Part shown: one piece after another, positions 15,750-24,474 of the stretch
Layout of the letters: each line of letters starts with the position of its first letter
Numbering within the stretch: the stretch's first letter is position 1
NCBI RefSeq assembly: GCF_002556635.1
Contig: NZ_MWMO01000001.1
Location: 310,001-374,000, forward strand
Origin: Novosphingobium sp. PC22D
GTDB taxonomy: Bacteria; Pseudomonadota; Alphaproteobacteria; Sphingomonadales; Sphingomonadaceae
Direction of reading: 5' to 3'
DNA: 64,000 bases
Translations under genes and position numbers: made by a program
The notes under the pieces: generated by a model
What the model was told of the DNA's origin: nothing
Database searches by the model: none
Seen by the model: only the letters and a program-made list of their open reading frames with translations

Positions 15750-16653
15750 CTACTGGAAAGCTTGAGTGAGACGGACCGCGACGCGGTCGTCGAGTTCGCC
15801 GACGCTGCCCGCCGCGATCGTGCGCCCGCCGGCACGCAGCGGCACGGTGCGCGCCACCGGAACCGGGATCACGTCGCCGGGCTTGAGATCGACGAGCTTG
15901 GAAAAACCGATCTTCATGTCGACGAGCACGGCGGTCAGCGTCACCGGAAGCGAGGCGAAGGGCTCGCTGCGCGGATCGGCGGGCGCGCCGGCGGTGGCGA
16001 CGAGGGCCGGCTGGACCCGGCCCGAAAGCGCGCGCGCGAGCGCATCGTGCGGAAACGCGAGCGAGAGCATCCACGGCTCGCAGCCGTCTTCCTCGACCAC
16101 GAGGACGAGCTGCATCATCGCCTCCTTGTCGTCCCACAGGCCGAGCCGGGCGAGCTTGGTGCTGCGCTTGACGGGCCGGACGGGAACGTCGCCGCCGAGC
16201 GTCTGCGACAGCGCCGCGCCGACGGTCTCCTCGAGCCGCGCGATCAGCAGCTCGGCCGAGAGCGGAAAGCTCGTCGGCAGTGCGGCGGGGGTCTGGCCAG
16301 TGCCTCCGAACGCGCGATCGACCAGCCGGAAGACCGGCGCCGCGTCGAACGTTACCAGCATCTGCGCCGCTTCGTCGCCGCCGATGGCGAGCACCCCGTG
16401 CGAGGCGAGCGCGGCGGCCTCGGCGGCGATCGTCGCCATCGTGCAGTCGCGCGGCATGCCCTTGCTGATCTTGGGCGGCTCGCCGCCCGCGAGCCGGGCG
16501 AGGCCCGAGGCCCGAGGCCAGCGCCGGTGCCAGACGTTCGGCCAGCGTACCGAGCGCCGGGCCGAGTTCGCCCGGCGTCGGGCCGCCGCCGACCAATTCG
16601 GGGCAGTGCTTGGCCGCGCCTCGTGCGGCGGGGGAAGGGGGACGTGTCGCCAC
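15750..16653 (-). pseudogene. fliM: flagellar motor switch protein FliM, frameshifted
   Basis: FliM forms the middle of the C-ring and should be one frame here, but two frames are needed. From GTG 16653 about 49 residues read in one frame (to Ala-Ser-Gly-Leu at the repeat). From about 16500 to the stop at 15750 the rest of FliM reads in another: Phe-Gly-Gly-Thr-Gly, Arg-Leu-Glu-Glu-Thr-Val, and the C-terminal SpoA part with Lys-Pro-Gly-Asp-Val-Ile-Pro. The break coincides with three tandem copies of a 7-bp unit (16499-16519); with two copies the gene would encode an uninterrupted protein of 298 residues. The restored N-terminus is short and lacks the usual Leu-Ser-Gln-x-Glu-Ile-Asp-Ala-Leu CheY-docking peptide. 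The break may be a real mutation, a switchable repeat or a sequencing error. Confidence 0.85.
16499..16519. repeat. three tandem copies of CGAGGCC inside fliM
   Basis: CGAGGCC occurs at 16499-16505, 16506-16512 and 16513-16519 with no mismatch (GGCCTCG on the coding strand). The unit length is not a multiple of three, so any single gain or loss shifts the fliM frame. Deleting one unit joins the two halves exactly at Ala-Ser-Gly-Leu-Ala-Arg-Leu-Ala-Gly-Gly. Confidence 0.95.
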
Positions 16654-16660
16654 GGTGGAC

Positions 16661-17239
16661 CTACTGGATGATGAAGGTGCGGAAATAGACCGCGTCGATG
16701 CCGCCGAAGCCTTCGTGCTCGGTCAGGACGTGGTTGATCGCGGCGGTGAGGCGCTTTTGCAGACGATCCTTGCCTTCGACCGTGTAGACGTCGTTCTCGG
16801 GAGTATCCGCGAGCACGGTCAGCAGCGCCGAACGGATCGCCAGTTCGTGCTGCTTGAGCCACATCAGCACGCGGCCGTCGCGGCGCGTCGAAGCGGCAAG
16901 CCCGATCTGGATCAGCGCGTCCGAATCCTTGAGGTTCGAGGTGAACTCGTCGCCGAAGGTGTAGTAGGCGGTGCGGTATTCGCTGCCGCCCTCGCCGTAG
17001 ACTTCCTCGCCGCCTTCTTCCTCGCCTTCGCCCTTGACGGCATAGGGATCTTCCTCGCCCTTGCGGATCAGCTTGGGCTTGTCGTCCTCCTTCTCGGCAT
17101 GACCGCCGCCGATGACCCCGGCCTGCACCAGGCCGAAGACGCCGCCGCCGCCGACCGCGAGCAGCACCACCGCGCCGATCACGATCATCATCATTCCTTT
17201 GCCCTTGGCCTTTTTCGGCGGGGCTTCCTTGTCACTCAT
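16661..17239 (-). CDS. fliL: flagellar basal body-associated protein FliL
   Basis: A 192-residue bitopic inner-membrane protein. A basic N-terminus (Pro-Pro-Lys-Lys-Ala-Lys-Gly-Lys) and one transmembrane helix (about 16-38) are followed by a periplasmic domain with Tyr-Tyr-Thr-Phe-Gly-Asp-Glu-Phe-Thr-Ser-Asn-Leu and ending Asp-Ala-Val-Tyr-Phe-Arg-Thr-Phe-Ile-Ile-Gln. FliL surrounds the stator and stabilises it under load. The linker after the helix is unusually rich in Gly/Glu. It is 7 nt upstream of fliM. Confidence 0.9.
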   Translation of the reverse strand: MSDKEAPPKKAKGKGMMMIVIGAVVLLAVGGGGVFGLVQAGVIGGGHAEKEDDKPKLIRKGEEDPYAVKGEGEEEGGEEVYGEGGSEYRTAYYTFGDEFTSNLKDSDALIQIGLAASTRRDGRVLMWLKQHELAIRSALLTVLADTPENDVYTVEGKDRLQKRLTAAINHVLTEHEGFGGIDAVYFRTFIIQ

Positions 17240-17262
17240 CGTTCTACCTCGTTCGATTCAAT

Positions 17263-18861
17263 TCAGGCGTAGATGCCCGGGCGGCCCGGGCGCGCATTGC
17301 CTTGCGCGCCGGTCGGAGTTTCGTCGGAGCGATCGGCGGACGTGTCCGCCGCCGCTGGCTGCTGGCGTTCGGCCTGGCTCTGGCGCGCGCGCTGGTCGGC
17401 TGCGGGTTCGCCCGAGGCGAACTGCATCGACGCCTGCTGGTTCTGGCCCTGCTGCGGCGACTGCTGCTGTTGCTGCTGCGCCTGCTGCTGGGCGTTCTGT
17501 CCGGCGGTCTCGCGGCCCGAGGCGGCGTTGTCGCCCGCCGCCTGCGCGGCGCTGGCGGCGGCGAGCACCGCGGGCGCGAGCGCCGGGTCGGTGCCCGCGA
17601 CGGTCACCGAGACTCTCGCGTCGTCGGCGCGGAATTGTAGCGAGACCTGGCCGAACTCGGCGTGATTGATGGCCGTCTTGACCAGACCCGGGCTGGCGGC
17701 CTCACGCGCTTCGGCGAGACGGCCGACGAGCGTTTCGAAGTCCTGCGGACCCGCCAGGTCGGTGCTCGCCGTGGTGCTGACGACCGAGGGGTCGACCCCG
17801 CTGGCGACGCGCGGCGGCGCGGCGAAGGCGACGGTGGCGGGCATGGTCGGAAGCTCGATGCGGGCGGGGGCGGCGCTGTCCGTCTCGCCAGGCCGGCGCG
17901 GCGTATCGGCCGTCGCGGCGGGCGTGGTGCGCGGGCCGGGCGCATCGCCGGCCTGCGGTGCCTGCGCTGCCGGCTCGACCGCTACGGCAGGTGCGGCGGG
18001 GACCGTGGGCTCGGCTCGCCGGGCGGCGCCGGCCGGTTGCGCGGGCGGGGCGACGCGTGCGGCGAGCGCCACCGCCGCCGGAACGAGCGGGTCCTTGGCC
18101 GCAGGCTGAGTCGGCTGCGCAGGACTGCTGGACGGCTGGAGCGAAGCGGCGGGCGCGGACTGCGCGGCGATGGTCTGGGTGGCCGCCGGATCCGTGGCCG
18201 GCGGCGTCAGCGCCTGCTGCGCGGCGGCCAGCGTCATCGGATCGAGCGAAGCGGAGGGCGCGGCGGTCGCCGCCGGACCCTTGCCTGGAACGGCGATGCG
18301 CACGAGCGGAACCGCCGCCGGGGCGGACGCGGTTCCGGTGGTCGACCCGGCAGCGACCGTCCCGGGGCCGACCGGCGTGTTCGCCAGGGCAGGCGCGATC
18401 GCCGCAAGCGATGCGATCTGCGGCGCGTCGCTGACGGGCTCGTCCGCCGAAACGGCATCGTCCGGCTGCGGTGTCGCCGGTTCCTCGTGCTCGGCTGCAT
18501 CCGCGTTCGCGTCGCTGTGCTTGCCGACGATCCGGGTCAGCGACTGGGCGAGGTCGACCGCCGTGAGCTTCGCGGACTCGGCGTGCGGCAATTCCGGCAG
18601 GGCGGCAAGCGCGGCAGCGGCATCCGGCAAGACTTTGCCGTCCGGGCTGCCGGCTTGCGCCGCCGCTTCGGGGGCGAGGGCCACGCTCGACATCGCCGGA
18701 GCGGGCGCGGCAGCGGCCCGAGCGGCACCGGCAGGTTGCGCGAGAGTGGAAAGAACATCAAGAAAAGCAAGCCCTTGCGCCGGATCGCCGGCGGGCGTCG
18801 TTGCCTGTCCGGCCAGTGTCGGAAGCCCGGCGGCCGTGGACTGGGACTGGATCGCTTGCAT
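17263..18861 (-). CDS. fliK: flagellar hook-length control protein FliK
   Basis: A 532-residue, strongly Ala/Pro-rich protein without Sec signal, as expected for the secreted ruler that measures hook length and triggers the FlhB switch. The conserved Flg_hook C-terminal domain (about residues 385-450) is visible: Glu-Thr-Leu-Val-Gly-Arg-Leu-Ala-Glu-Ala, Ile-Asn-His-Ala-Glu-Phe-Gly-Gln-Val-Ser-Leu-Gln-Phe and Val-Ser-Val-Thr-Val-Ala. A Gln-rich stretch of about 25 residues follows. The low-complexity N-terminal half shows no recognisable domain. Confidence 0.85.
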   Translation of the reverse strand: MQAIQSQSTAAGLPTLAGQATTPAGDPAQGLAFLDVLSTLAQPAGAARAAAAPAPAMSSVALAPEAAAQAGSPDGKVLPDAAAALAALPELPHAESAKLTAVDLAQSLTRIVGKHSDANADAAEHEEPATPQPDDAVSADEPVSDAPQIASLAAIAPALANTPVGPGTVAAGSTTGTASAPAAVPLVRIAVPGKGPAATAAPSASLDPMTLAAAQQALTPPATDPAATQTIAAQSAPAASLQPSSSPAQPTQPAAKDPLVPAAVALAARVAPPAQPAGAARRAEPTVPAAPAVAVEPAAQAPQAGDAPGPRTTPAATADTPRRPGETDSAAPARIELPTMPATVAFAAPPRVASGVDPSVVSTTASTDLAGPQDFETLVGRLAEAREAASPGLVKTAINHAEFGQVSLQFRADDARVSVTVAGTDPALAPAVLAAASAAQAAGDNAASGRETAGQNAQQQAQQQQQQSPQQGQNQQASMQFASGEPAADQRARQSQAERQQPAAADTSADRSDETPTGAQGNARPGRPGIYA

Positions 18862-18896
18862 TGTCGTTCGAAACCTCGCGTTACCTGTGCGCGAGT

Positions 18897-19313
18897 CTAT
18901 TCAAGCTCCGTGCCAATCGTCCGGCGACTGCCGAGGGCAGGGTTTTGCGCGGCCTTGGCGATCATTCGCGCCTGAAGGTCGGCGCGCTCCTGGATCGCGG
19001 CGCGGCGACGCTCGCTCTGCGCAAGCTGCTCCAGCCGGGCATCGGCGACCGAGCGCGCGCGCATGGCATCGTTGTCGGTGTTGCGCGAGATCGCGTGCAA
19101 GCCGCTGACGAAGCGGCCGAGGTGCACGAGGCTCGCCCCGTCGGCGACTTCGCGCCGCGAAGCGTAGTCGGCGGCCATGCTGCGCGTGCGCTCGCTCAGC
19201 GCCTGCAACTGCTTGAGCGTGCTTTCGGCCTCGGCGGCTTCGAGCGCGGCGGCCTGCTTCGCGATCTCGCGCAGCTTCTCGAGCCGCCGGAGGCGCGTGA
19301 GACGCTGCTTCAT
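18897..19313 (-). CDS. fliJ: flagellar export protein FliJ
   Basis: A 138-residue, almost wholly alpha-helical coiled-coil protein rich in Ala, Arg, Glu and Gln. FliJ is the stalk of the FliI ATPase ring and links it to the FlhA export gate. ATG at 19313 overlaps the fliI stop (ATGA). The identification rests on size, coiled-coil character and position directly after fliI; FliJ is poorly conserved in sequence. Confidence 0.85.
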   Translation of the reverse strand: MKQRLTRLRRLEKLREIAKQAAALEAAEAESTLKQLQALSERTRSMAADYASRREVADGASLVHLGRFVSGLHAISRNTDNDAMRARSVADARLEQLAQSERRRAAIQERADLQARMIAKAAQNPALGSRRTIGTELE

Positions 19314-20629
19314 CCCAGCAGCGCGGAAAGCTGGGCGGCGCTTGCGTCGAGATCGACGAGTTCGTCCGCCTCCTGCCGCAGGAAGGCGGTGAGTTGGTCG
19401 TGCATGGCGATCGCCTTGTCGAGCTGGACGTCGGCGCCGGCGCGATAGGCCCCCATCAGCACGAGGTCCCGGTTCGCTTCGTAGCTCGCGGTCAGCGCGC
19501 GAAAGGCGCGCGCGAGCTTCTGGTGCGCGGGCGGGACGATGTCGTTCATCACCCGGCTCAGCGAGGCGCCGATGTCGATCGCGGGATACTGGCCGCGCTG
19601 CGCGAGTTCGCGCGAGAGCACGACGTGCCCGTCGAGGATCGAGCGCGCGGTGTCGACCACCGGGTCGTCCTGGTTGTCGCCGTCCGCGAGCACGGTGTAG
19701 AGCCCGGTGATCGAGCCGCCGCTGGCGGCCGAATTTCCGGCGCGCTCGACCAGCTTGGTGATCGTCGCCAGTGCCGAGGGCGGATAGCCGCGCGCCGCGC
19801 CGGGCTCGCCGAGCAGCAGGCCGATCTCGCGCGCGGCGTGGGCGACGCGGGTCAGGCTGTCGAGGATCAGGAGGACGCGCTTGCCGGCGGCGCGGAAGTG
19901 CTCGGCCATCGCCGTCGCCAGCATCGCGCCGCGCAGCCGCAGGTTCGGAGCATGGTCGGCGGGAACCGCGACGATCACGGTCCTGTCGCGCTTTTCCTCG
20001 CTCATGTGGCGCTCGACGAAGTCGGAGACCTCGCGCGCGCGTTCGCCGATCAGGCCGACGACGATGATATCGGCGCTCGCGCCACGCGCGATCATGTCCA
20101 TCAGCACCGACTTGCCGACGCCCGATCCGGCCATCACGCCGATGCGCTGGCCCACGCCGAAAGTGGTGAGCGCGTTGAGCGCGCGCACGCCGGTATCGAA
20201 GCGCTGCCGCACCGGGCTGCGGTCGAGCGCGGATGCGCGCACCCCGCCCGAGGGCCATTCGCCGCGCGCGTGGATCGGCGGGCCGCCGTCGATCGGCAGG
20301 CCCTCGCCGTCGACTGCGCGGCCGAGGAAGGCCTCGCCCACCGGCACCATGCCGGGCCGCCCCTCGGGCCAGACTCGCGCGCCGGGGCGCAGCAGCACCG
20401 AATCGCCGAGCAGCATCATCAGCGTGCGGCCGTTGCGAAAGCCGATCACTTCGGCCGCGAGCGTGGAGAGCCCGTGCCCGATCCGGCAGATCGCGCCGAC
20501 CGGCACCGACAGGCCGCTCACTTCGAGCATGCCGCCGTCGCAAGCGGCGACCTTGCCGTAACGGTGCGGCGCGAGATCGACCGGCTCGGCGGCGAGATCG
20601 GCGAGAAGCGGTTCCCAGAGCCTGAGCAT
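19310..20629 (-). CDS. fliI: flagellar export ATPase FliI
   Basis: A 439-residue F1-beta-like ATPase that energises flagellar type III export. Walker A is Gly-Ser-Gly-Val-Gly-Lys-Ser at about residues 169-175. Walker B is Val-Leu-Leu-Ile-Leu-Asp-Ser-Leu-Thr-Arg, and the family signature Pro-Ala-Ile-Asp-Ile-Gly-Ala-Ser-Leu-Ser-Arg is present. The N-terminal beta-barrel includes Leu-Gly-Asp-Ser-Val-Leu-Leu-Arg-Pro. It is translationally coupled to fliJ and lies 5 nt from fliH, its regulator. Confidence 0.96.
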   Translation of the reverse strand: MLRLWEPLLADLAAEPVDLAPHRYGKVAACDGGMLEVSGLSVPVGAICRIGHGLSTLAAEVIGFRNGRTLMMLLGDSVLLRPGARVWPEGRPGMVPVGEAFLGRAVDGEGLPIDGGPPIHARGEWPSGGVRASALDRSPVRQRFDTGVRALNALTTFGVGQRIGVMAGSGVGKSVLMDMIARGASADIIVVGLIGERAREVSDFVERHMSEEKRDRTVIVAVPADHAPNLRLRGAMLATAMAEHFRAAGKRVLLILDSLTRVAHAAREIGLLLGEPGAARGYPPSALATITKLVERAGNSAASGGSITGLYTVLADGDNQDDPVVDTARSILDGHVVLSRELAQRGQYPAIDIGASLSRVMNDIVPPAHQKLARAFRALTASYEANRDLVLMGAYRAGADVQLDKAIAMHDQLTAFLRQEADELVDLDASAAQLSALLG

Positions 20630-20634
20630 GCCGG

Positions 20635-21321
20635 TCAGACCTTGTGGAGCGCTTCGGCGATCGCCCGACGCCAGGTGGCGGGGCCGTCCTCGATGCCGCC
20701 GTTGGTGCCCTCGACACGGATCGCGCCGCGATCGAGCGTGGGATCGGGTTCGATCGTCCAGTGCTTCGCAAGGCGCGTCGAGACCAGTTCGAGGTCTTCT
20801 GGATGGAGCCGGATCACGCGCTCGTCATCGGCGCGCGCGAGCATCGAGGCGGCCTTCTCCACGCGGCACACGAGCATGTTCATGTCGAGCGCGAGCGGCG
20901 CGATCGCCTGTTCGCACAAGGCGGCGACGGTCTCGCGCAGGCGCATGCGCAGCTCTTCCTCGAGCTGGCGGTCGATGCGCTCGAACGACAAGGTCAGCGC
21001 CTCGCGCGCGACGGCATCCTCCTCGGCCTTGCTGTGCGCTTCGGCCCGGGCCTGGTCGACGCCGGCGGAAAACCCTTCGGTGAAAGCCATCGCGACCGGA
21101 TCGGGCGATGCGGCCTCGTCGGCCCCGGCGGCTTCTTCGGGCGCTTCGTCGAGTTCGGGAATCTCGGGTTCCTCCTCGACGACCTCGGGCGCATCGTCGA
21201 AGCGGGCATCGCTGCGGAAGCCGCCGTGCTTCGCGAGGGCGGAGAGCCAGCCGTTCGCGGCGGCCTCTTCCGGCCGGGCGCCGGGCTGGAGCATGGGCTT
21301 GAACAAGCTCATGTCAGACAT
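20635..21321 (-). CDS. fliH: flagellar assembly protein FliH
   Basis: A 228-residue cytoplasmic protein that inhibits FliI and anchors it to the C-ring. A disordered acidic N-terminal region (Glu/Pro/Ala-rich, about 45-80) is followed by a helical stretch with Phe-Ser-Ala-Gly-Val-Asp-Gln-Ala-Arg-Ala-Glu-Ala and a C-terminal domain with Ile-Arg-Leu-His-Pro-Glu-Asp-Leu-Glu-Leu-Val. The start is taken at 21321, where ATG overlaps the fliG stop by 8 nt; ATG 21330 would add three residues. Confidence 0.85.
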   Translation of the reverse strand: MSDMSLFKPMLQPGARPEEAAANGWLSALAKHGGFRSDARFDDAPEVVEEEPEIPELDEAPEEAAGADEAASPDPVAMAFTEGFSAGVDQARAEAHSKAEEDAVAREALTLSFERIDRQLEEELRMRLRETVAALCEQAIAPLALDMNMLVCRVEKAASMLARADDERVIRLHPEDLELVSTRLAKHWTIEPDPTLDRGAIRVEGTNGGIEDGPATWRRAIAEALHKV

Positions 21322-22321
21322 AGTCGTCATCCCCCGAGCCGAACACGATCGTACCCTCGGCGGCCAGACGGCGCGCGGCGGCGACGACGCGCTTCTGCGC
21401 CTCGACCACGTCGGCGAGCTTGACGCGCCCGCGCGCCGCGATCTCGTCCTTCACGCCGTCGGCGGCGCGGCTCGACATCGCGCGGAAGAAGACGTTGCGC
21501 TCGTCCTCGGCGATGCCCTTGAGCGAGTCGATCAGGGTATCGTTGTCGATTTCGCGCAGCAGCGCGCCCATCGCCTGGGGGTCGAGCACGAAGAGGTGCT
21601 CGAACTTGAACATCTCGTCCTCGATCCTCTTGGCGAGCGCCTTGTCCATCTTTCCGATCTCGGAAATGACCCGCTTCTCGAGGACCTTGCCGACCCCGTT
21701 GATGATCCCCGCCGCTTCGCGCGCACCGCCCATCTCGAAGGGCGTCTGTCCGTGCTGTTCGGAGATCCTGCGGGTCAGCAGATCCTCGAGCATGGCGATC
21801 GCACCCTGCGACACCGGGCCGAGCGTGGCGATGCGATGGACGATCTGCGACTGCTCGCTTTCGGGCAGGGCGTGGAGCACCGCCGCCGCGACTTCGGGAT
21901 CGAGCTGGACCAGCAGCACCGCGAGCGCCTGGGGATGTTCGCCCTTGACCAGCGGCACCAGCGCCTCGGGGGTAAGCCAGCGGGCGAGTTCGATCGGCGA
22001 GGACCTGGGCGGCTCGGGCAGGATGCGGCGCATCAGGTTCTCGGCCTTCACGTCACCCACCGCGCGCGCCATCTTCGAATGGACCTGGCCGATCCGGTCG
22101 TGCGCCTGCAGCCCGAGGTTCTCGGTCTTCTCGACGAAGCCGGCGATGGCGCCCGCGATGACCTCGGGGCCGATCTCGCCGAGTGCGCACATCTTCTCGC
22201 CAAGCAGGCGCAGTTCGCCGGGTTCGAGCTCGGCAAGGATGCGAGCGGCCTGATCGTCTTCGAGGACCATGACCATGATCGCCGCCTGCTCGGCCGGGTC
22301 GAACAGTTTCATATCGGTCAC
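21314..22321 (-). CDS. fliG: flagellar motor switch protein FliG
   Basis: A 335-residue C-ring protein that contacts the stator. FliG signatures: Ala-Ala-Ile-Met-Val-Met-Val-Leu-Glu-Asp-Asp-Gln-Ala-Ala-Arg-Ile-Leu; the middle-domain Glu-His-Pro-Gln-Ala-Leu-Ala-Val-Leu-Leu; and the C-terminal charged torque helix region Ala-Leu-Leu-Arg-Glu-Ile-Asp-Asn-Asp-Thr-Leu followed by Ser-Ser-Arg-Ala-Ala-Asp-Gly-Val-Lys-Asp-Glu-Ile. Its start overlaps the fliF stop by 4 nt, matching the FliF-FliG assembly partnership. Confidence 0.95.
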   Translation of the reverse strand: MTDMKLFDPAEQAAIMVMVLEDDQAARILAELEPGELRLLGEKMCALGEIGPEVIAGAIAGFVEKTENLGLQAHDRIGQVHSKMARAVGDVKAENLMRRILPEPPRSSPIELARWLTPEALVPLVKGEHPQALAVLLVQLDPEVAAAVLHALPESEQSQIVHRIATLGPVSQGAIAMLEDLLTRRISEQHGQTPFEMGGAREAAGIINGVGKVLEKRVISEIGKMDKALAKRIEDEMFKFEHLFVLDPQAMGALLREIDNDTLIDSLKGIAEDERNVFFRAMSSRAADGVKDEIAARGRVKLADVVEAQKRVVAAARRLAAEGTIVFGSGDDDYV

Positions 22322-24081
22322 GCGGCCTTCTCCTTCTCGGCCTCATCGGGCTGCTGGTTCAGCATCTGGCGCAGCGCATGGACCGAGGCTTCGGGCCTTT
22401 CGGTCATGAGTTGCTGCGCGCGACCGACCTGGTGAGTCAGGAGCTGCGCGCGCGTCGCCTGCGGCTCGGTTTCGGCATCTGCCGGAGCCTCCGCGTCGCC
22501 GGCCGGCCTGCTGCCGCCGTCTTCGCCGGCGCTCTCGCTCTGCGCGACGTCGACTTCATCTTCGTCGTCGTTTTCGGCGCCTTTTGCCTTGCGGCCCTTC
22601 TTGTCTTTCTTGTCCTTCGCCGCGGGCTTGTCGCCGCGCAGGGCCTTGACCAGCGGGCGCACGCCGAGCAGCAGCACCAGCAGAACCGCGAGCACCGCAG
22701 CGCCGTTGCGCACGAGCATAGCGAACCACGAGGTCTCGTAGAACGGGATGGGCTCGTTCGAGACGGGCTCGAAACCGCGCATCATCACCTTGACCTGGTC
22801 TCCGCGCTGCGCGTCCATGCCGACTGCGGCGCCGACGAGCGCCTCCAGCTCCTTGAGGTCCTGCGGCTTGGCGCCCTTCATCGCGTCCTTCGACAGCGCG
22901 ACCGCGACCGAGAGGCGGCGCACGCCACCCGGCGTCTGGTTCGAGACCGAGACCTGCCGGCCCAGCTCGTACGTGCGGCTGGAGCGCGATTCGCCGTTCT
23001 GCGGCGGCTGCTGGCCTTGCGGCGGCTGCGTGCCCTGCGGCGGGGCGGGCTGGGCCTGGGTCTGCGGCGGCGGGGTGTTCGCCAGCACGCCGGGGACGCC
23101 GACCGCCGGACCCGGACCGGTCGACTGCGACTGCGCCTCGGTCTCGGTGCGCACGACGCCGTCCTTGTCGTAGCTCTCGCGCGCGGAAGTCACTTCATCC
23201 ATGTCGAGCTCGACCTGGACCTCGCTGGTGAAATTGCCTTCGCCGAGCATCGGCGTGAGCAGCGTGTTCACTTGCCGGCGCAGCTTTTCCTCCATCCGCG
23301 CCTGGAGATCGAGCCGGTCGGTGTCGACGCCGCTCGCGGCATCGGACAGCAGACGGCCGTGCTGGTCGGCGACGCGCACCGCGTCGGGGGAGAGCCCCGG
23401 CACCGAGGCGGCGACGAGATTGACCACGGCGGCGACCTGGCTGGCCGACAATTGCCGTCCGCGCGCGAGACGCACCATCACCGAGGCGGTGGGCGGCGTG
23501 TTCTCGCGCACGAAGACCGATTTCTCGGCCTCGGCAAGGTGGACGCGCACGGCCTCGACGCCATCGATCTCGCGGATCGTCAGCTCGAGGTCGCGCTCGC
23601 GCGCGGAACGCAGGCGTTCGCCCTCGAGGTTGCGGCTCGCGCCCATCGGCAGCGAATCGAGCATCGCGTCGCCGCTTTCGGGCGTCGCGAGCGCGCCGTC
23701 GGAGGCGACCAGCATCCGCGCGCGATAATAGTCGCCCTCCGCGACGGTGAGCGCGCCGGTGGTGTTGTCGATCGTATAGTCGATCGCCGCCTGGTCGAGC
23801 GCGGCGGCGACCCCGGCGCGTTCCGAATCGGCGAGCTGCGCGTAGAGCACGCGCTGCGGCGAGGGCGAGACCGTCTGCCATGCGAGCAGCGCGCCGCCCA
23901 GCGCGGCGACGCCGATGAACCAGGGCGCCATGCGCTTGACCGCGGGCTGCGCGGTGAAGGCGCCGAGCCGCACCAGCGGGCTGCCGCCGGCCGGATTGGT
24001 GAGCGGTGCCAGTAGCGACGCGGGCCCGGCTCCACCGTCGGCGGCCGTGGCAAGGCCCGTCGCGGGAACGAGATCGGCCAT
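22318..24081 (-). CDS. fliF: flagellar MS-ring protein FliF
   Basis: A 587-residue inner-membrane ring protein. The first transmembrane helix lies near residues 53-72 (after Lys-Arg-Met-Ala-Pro-Trp) and the second near 450-470 (Leu-Val-Arg-Asn-Gly-Ala-Ala-Val-Leu-Ala). Ring-building motifs include Leu-Tyr-Ala-Gln-Leu-Ala-Asp-Ser-Glu, Glu-Gly-Asp-Tyr-Tyr-Arg-Ala-Arg-Met, Arg-Glu-Arg-Asp-Leu-Glu and Ala-Ser-Val-Met-Val-Arg-Leu. A Pro/Gln-rich loop lies in the periplasmic part. The C-terminal cytoplasmic tail after the second helix is long, lysine-rich and acidic, and ends with the segment that binds FliG. Confidence 0.95.
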   Translation of the reverse strand: MADLVPATGLATAADGGAGPASLLAPLTNPAGGSPLVRLGAFTAQPAVKRMAPWFIGVAALGGALLAWQTVSPSPQRVLYAQLADSERAGVAAALDQAAIDYTIDNTTGALTVAEGDYYRARMLVASDGALATPESGDAMLDSLPMGASRNLEGERLRSARERDLELTIREIDGVEAVRVHLAEAEKSVFVRENTPPTASVMVRLARGRQLSASQVAAVVNLVAASVPGLSPDAVRVADQHGRLLSDAASGVDTDRLDLQARMEEKLRRQVNTLLTPMLGEGNFTSEVQVELDMDEVTSARESYDKDGVVRTETEAQSQSTGPGPAVGVPGVLANTPPPQTQAQPAPPQGTQPPQGQQPPQNGESRSSRTYELGRQVSVSNQTPGGVRRLSVAVALSKDAMKGAKPQDLKELEALVGAAVGMDAQRGDQVKVMMRGFEPVSNEPIPFYETSWFAMLVRNGAAVLAVLLVLLLGVRPLVKALRGDKPAAKDKKDKKGRKAKGAENDDEDEVDVAQSESAGEDGGSRPAGDAEAPADAETEPQATRAQLLTHQVGRAQQLMTERPEASVHALRQMLNQQPDEAEKEKAA

Positions 24082-24084
24082 GTG

Positions 24085-24474
24085 TTAGACCCCCATCCTC
24101 ATGATGTCCTGGTAAGCGTTCAGGAGCTTGTTGCGCACTTGCAGCGTCGCTTCGAAGGCGATCCCGGCTTCCTGGCGCGCGAGCATCACCTTGGCGACGT
24201 CGGTCACTTCGCCCTTCTGGTAGGCATCGCCGATCGCTTCGGCCTTGGCCTGGACGGAATTGACGCCCTGCAACGCGTTTTCGAGCGTATCGGCAAAGCC
24301 CTGTGCGGGATTCTGCGGCGAAACCGCGCCCGCTGCCGGAGCCGCCTGACCGGCCGCCTGTGGCCCGTGGAGGTCCTGCAGGAGCCGATTTCGCTCTATG
24401 ATCTGCTGGCGCAGCGCGATGATCTGCTGGACGTTGCCCGCGCCACCGCCGCCGATGCCCGAAATTCCGCTCAT
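24085..24474 (-). CDS. fliE: flagellar hook-basal body protein FliE
   Basis: A 129-residue rod-junction protein linking the MS ring to the rod. Its conserved C-terminal half has Phe-Ala-Asp-Thr-Leu-Glu-Asn-Ala-Leu-Gln-Gly-Val-Asn, Lys-Ala-Glu-Ala-Ile-Gly-Asp-Ala-Tyr-Gln-Lys-Gly-Glu, and Phe-Glu-Ala-Thr-Leu-Gln-Val-Arg-Asn-Lys-Leu-Leu-Asn-Ala-Tyr-Gln-Asp-Ile. The start ATG overlaps the stop of the activator gene by one base (TAATG), so it is co-translated with it. Confidence 0.93.
   Translation of the reverse strand: MSGISGIGGGGAGNVQQIIALRQQIIERNRLLQDLHGPQAAGQAAPAAGAVSPQNPAQGFADTLENALQGVNSVQAKAEAIGDAYQKGEVTDVAKVMLARQEAGIAFEATLQVRNKLLNAYQDIMRMGV

Noticed and set aside
19394..22435. A 1013-codon plus-strand open frame across fliI-fliH-fliG
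   Set aside because: It is antisense to three well-recognised flagellar genes and has no recognisable domain.
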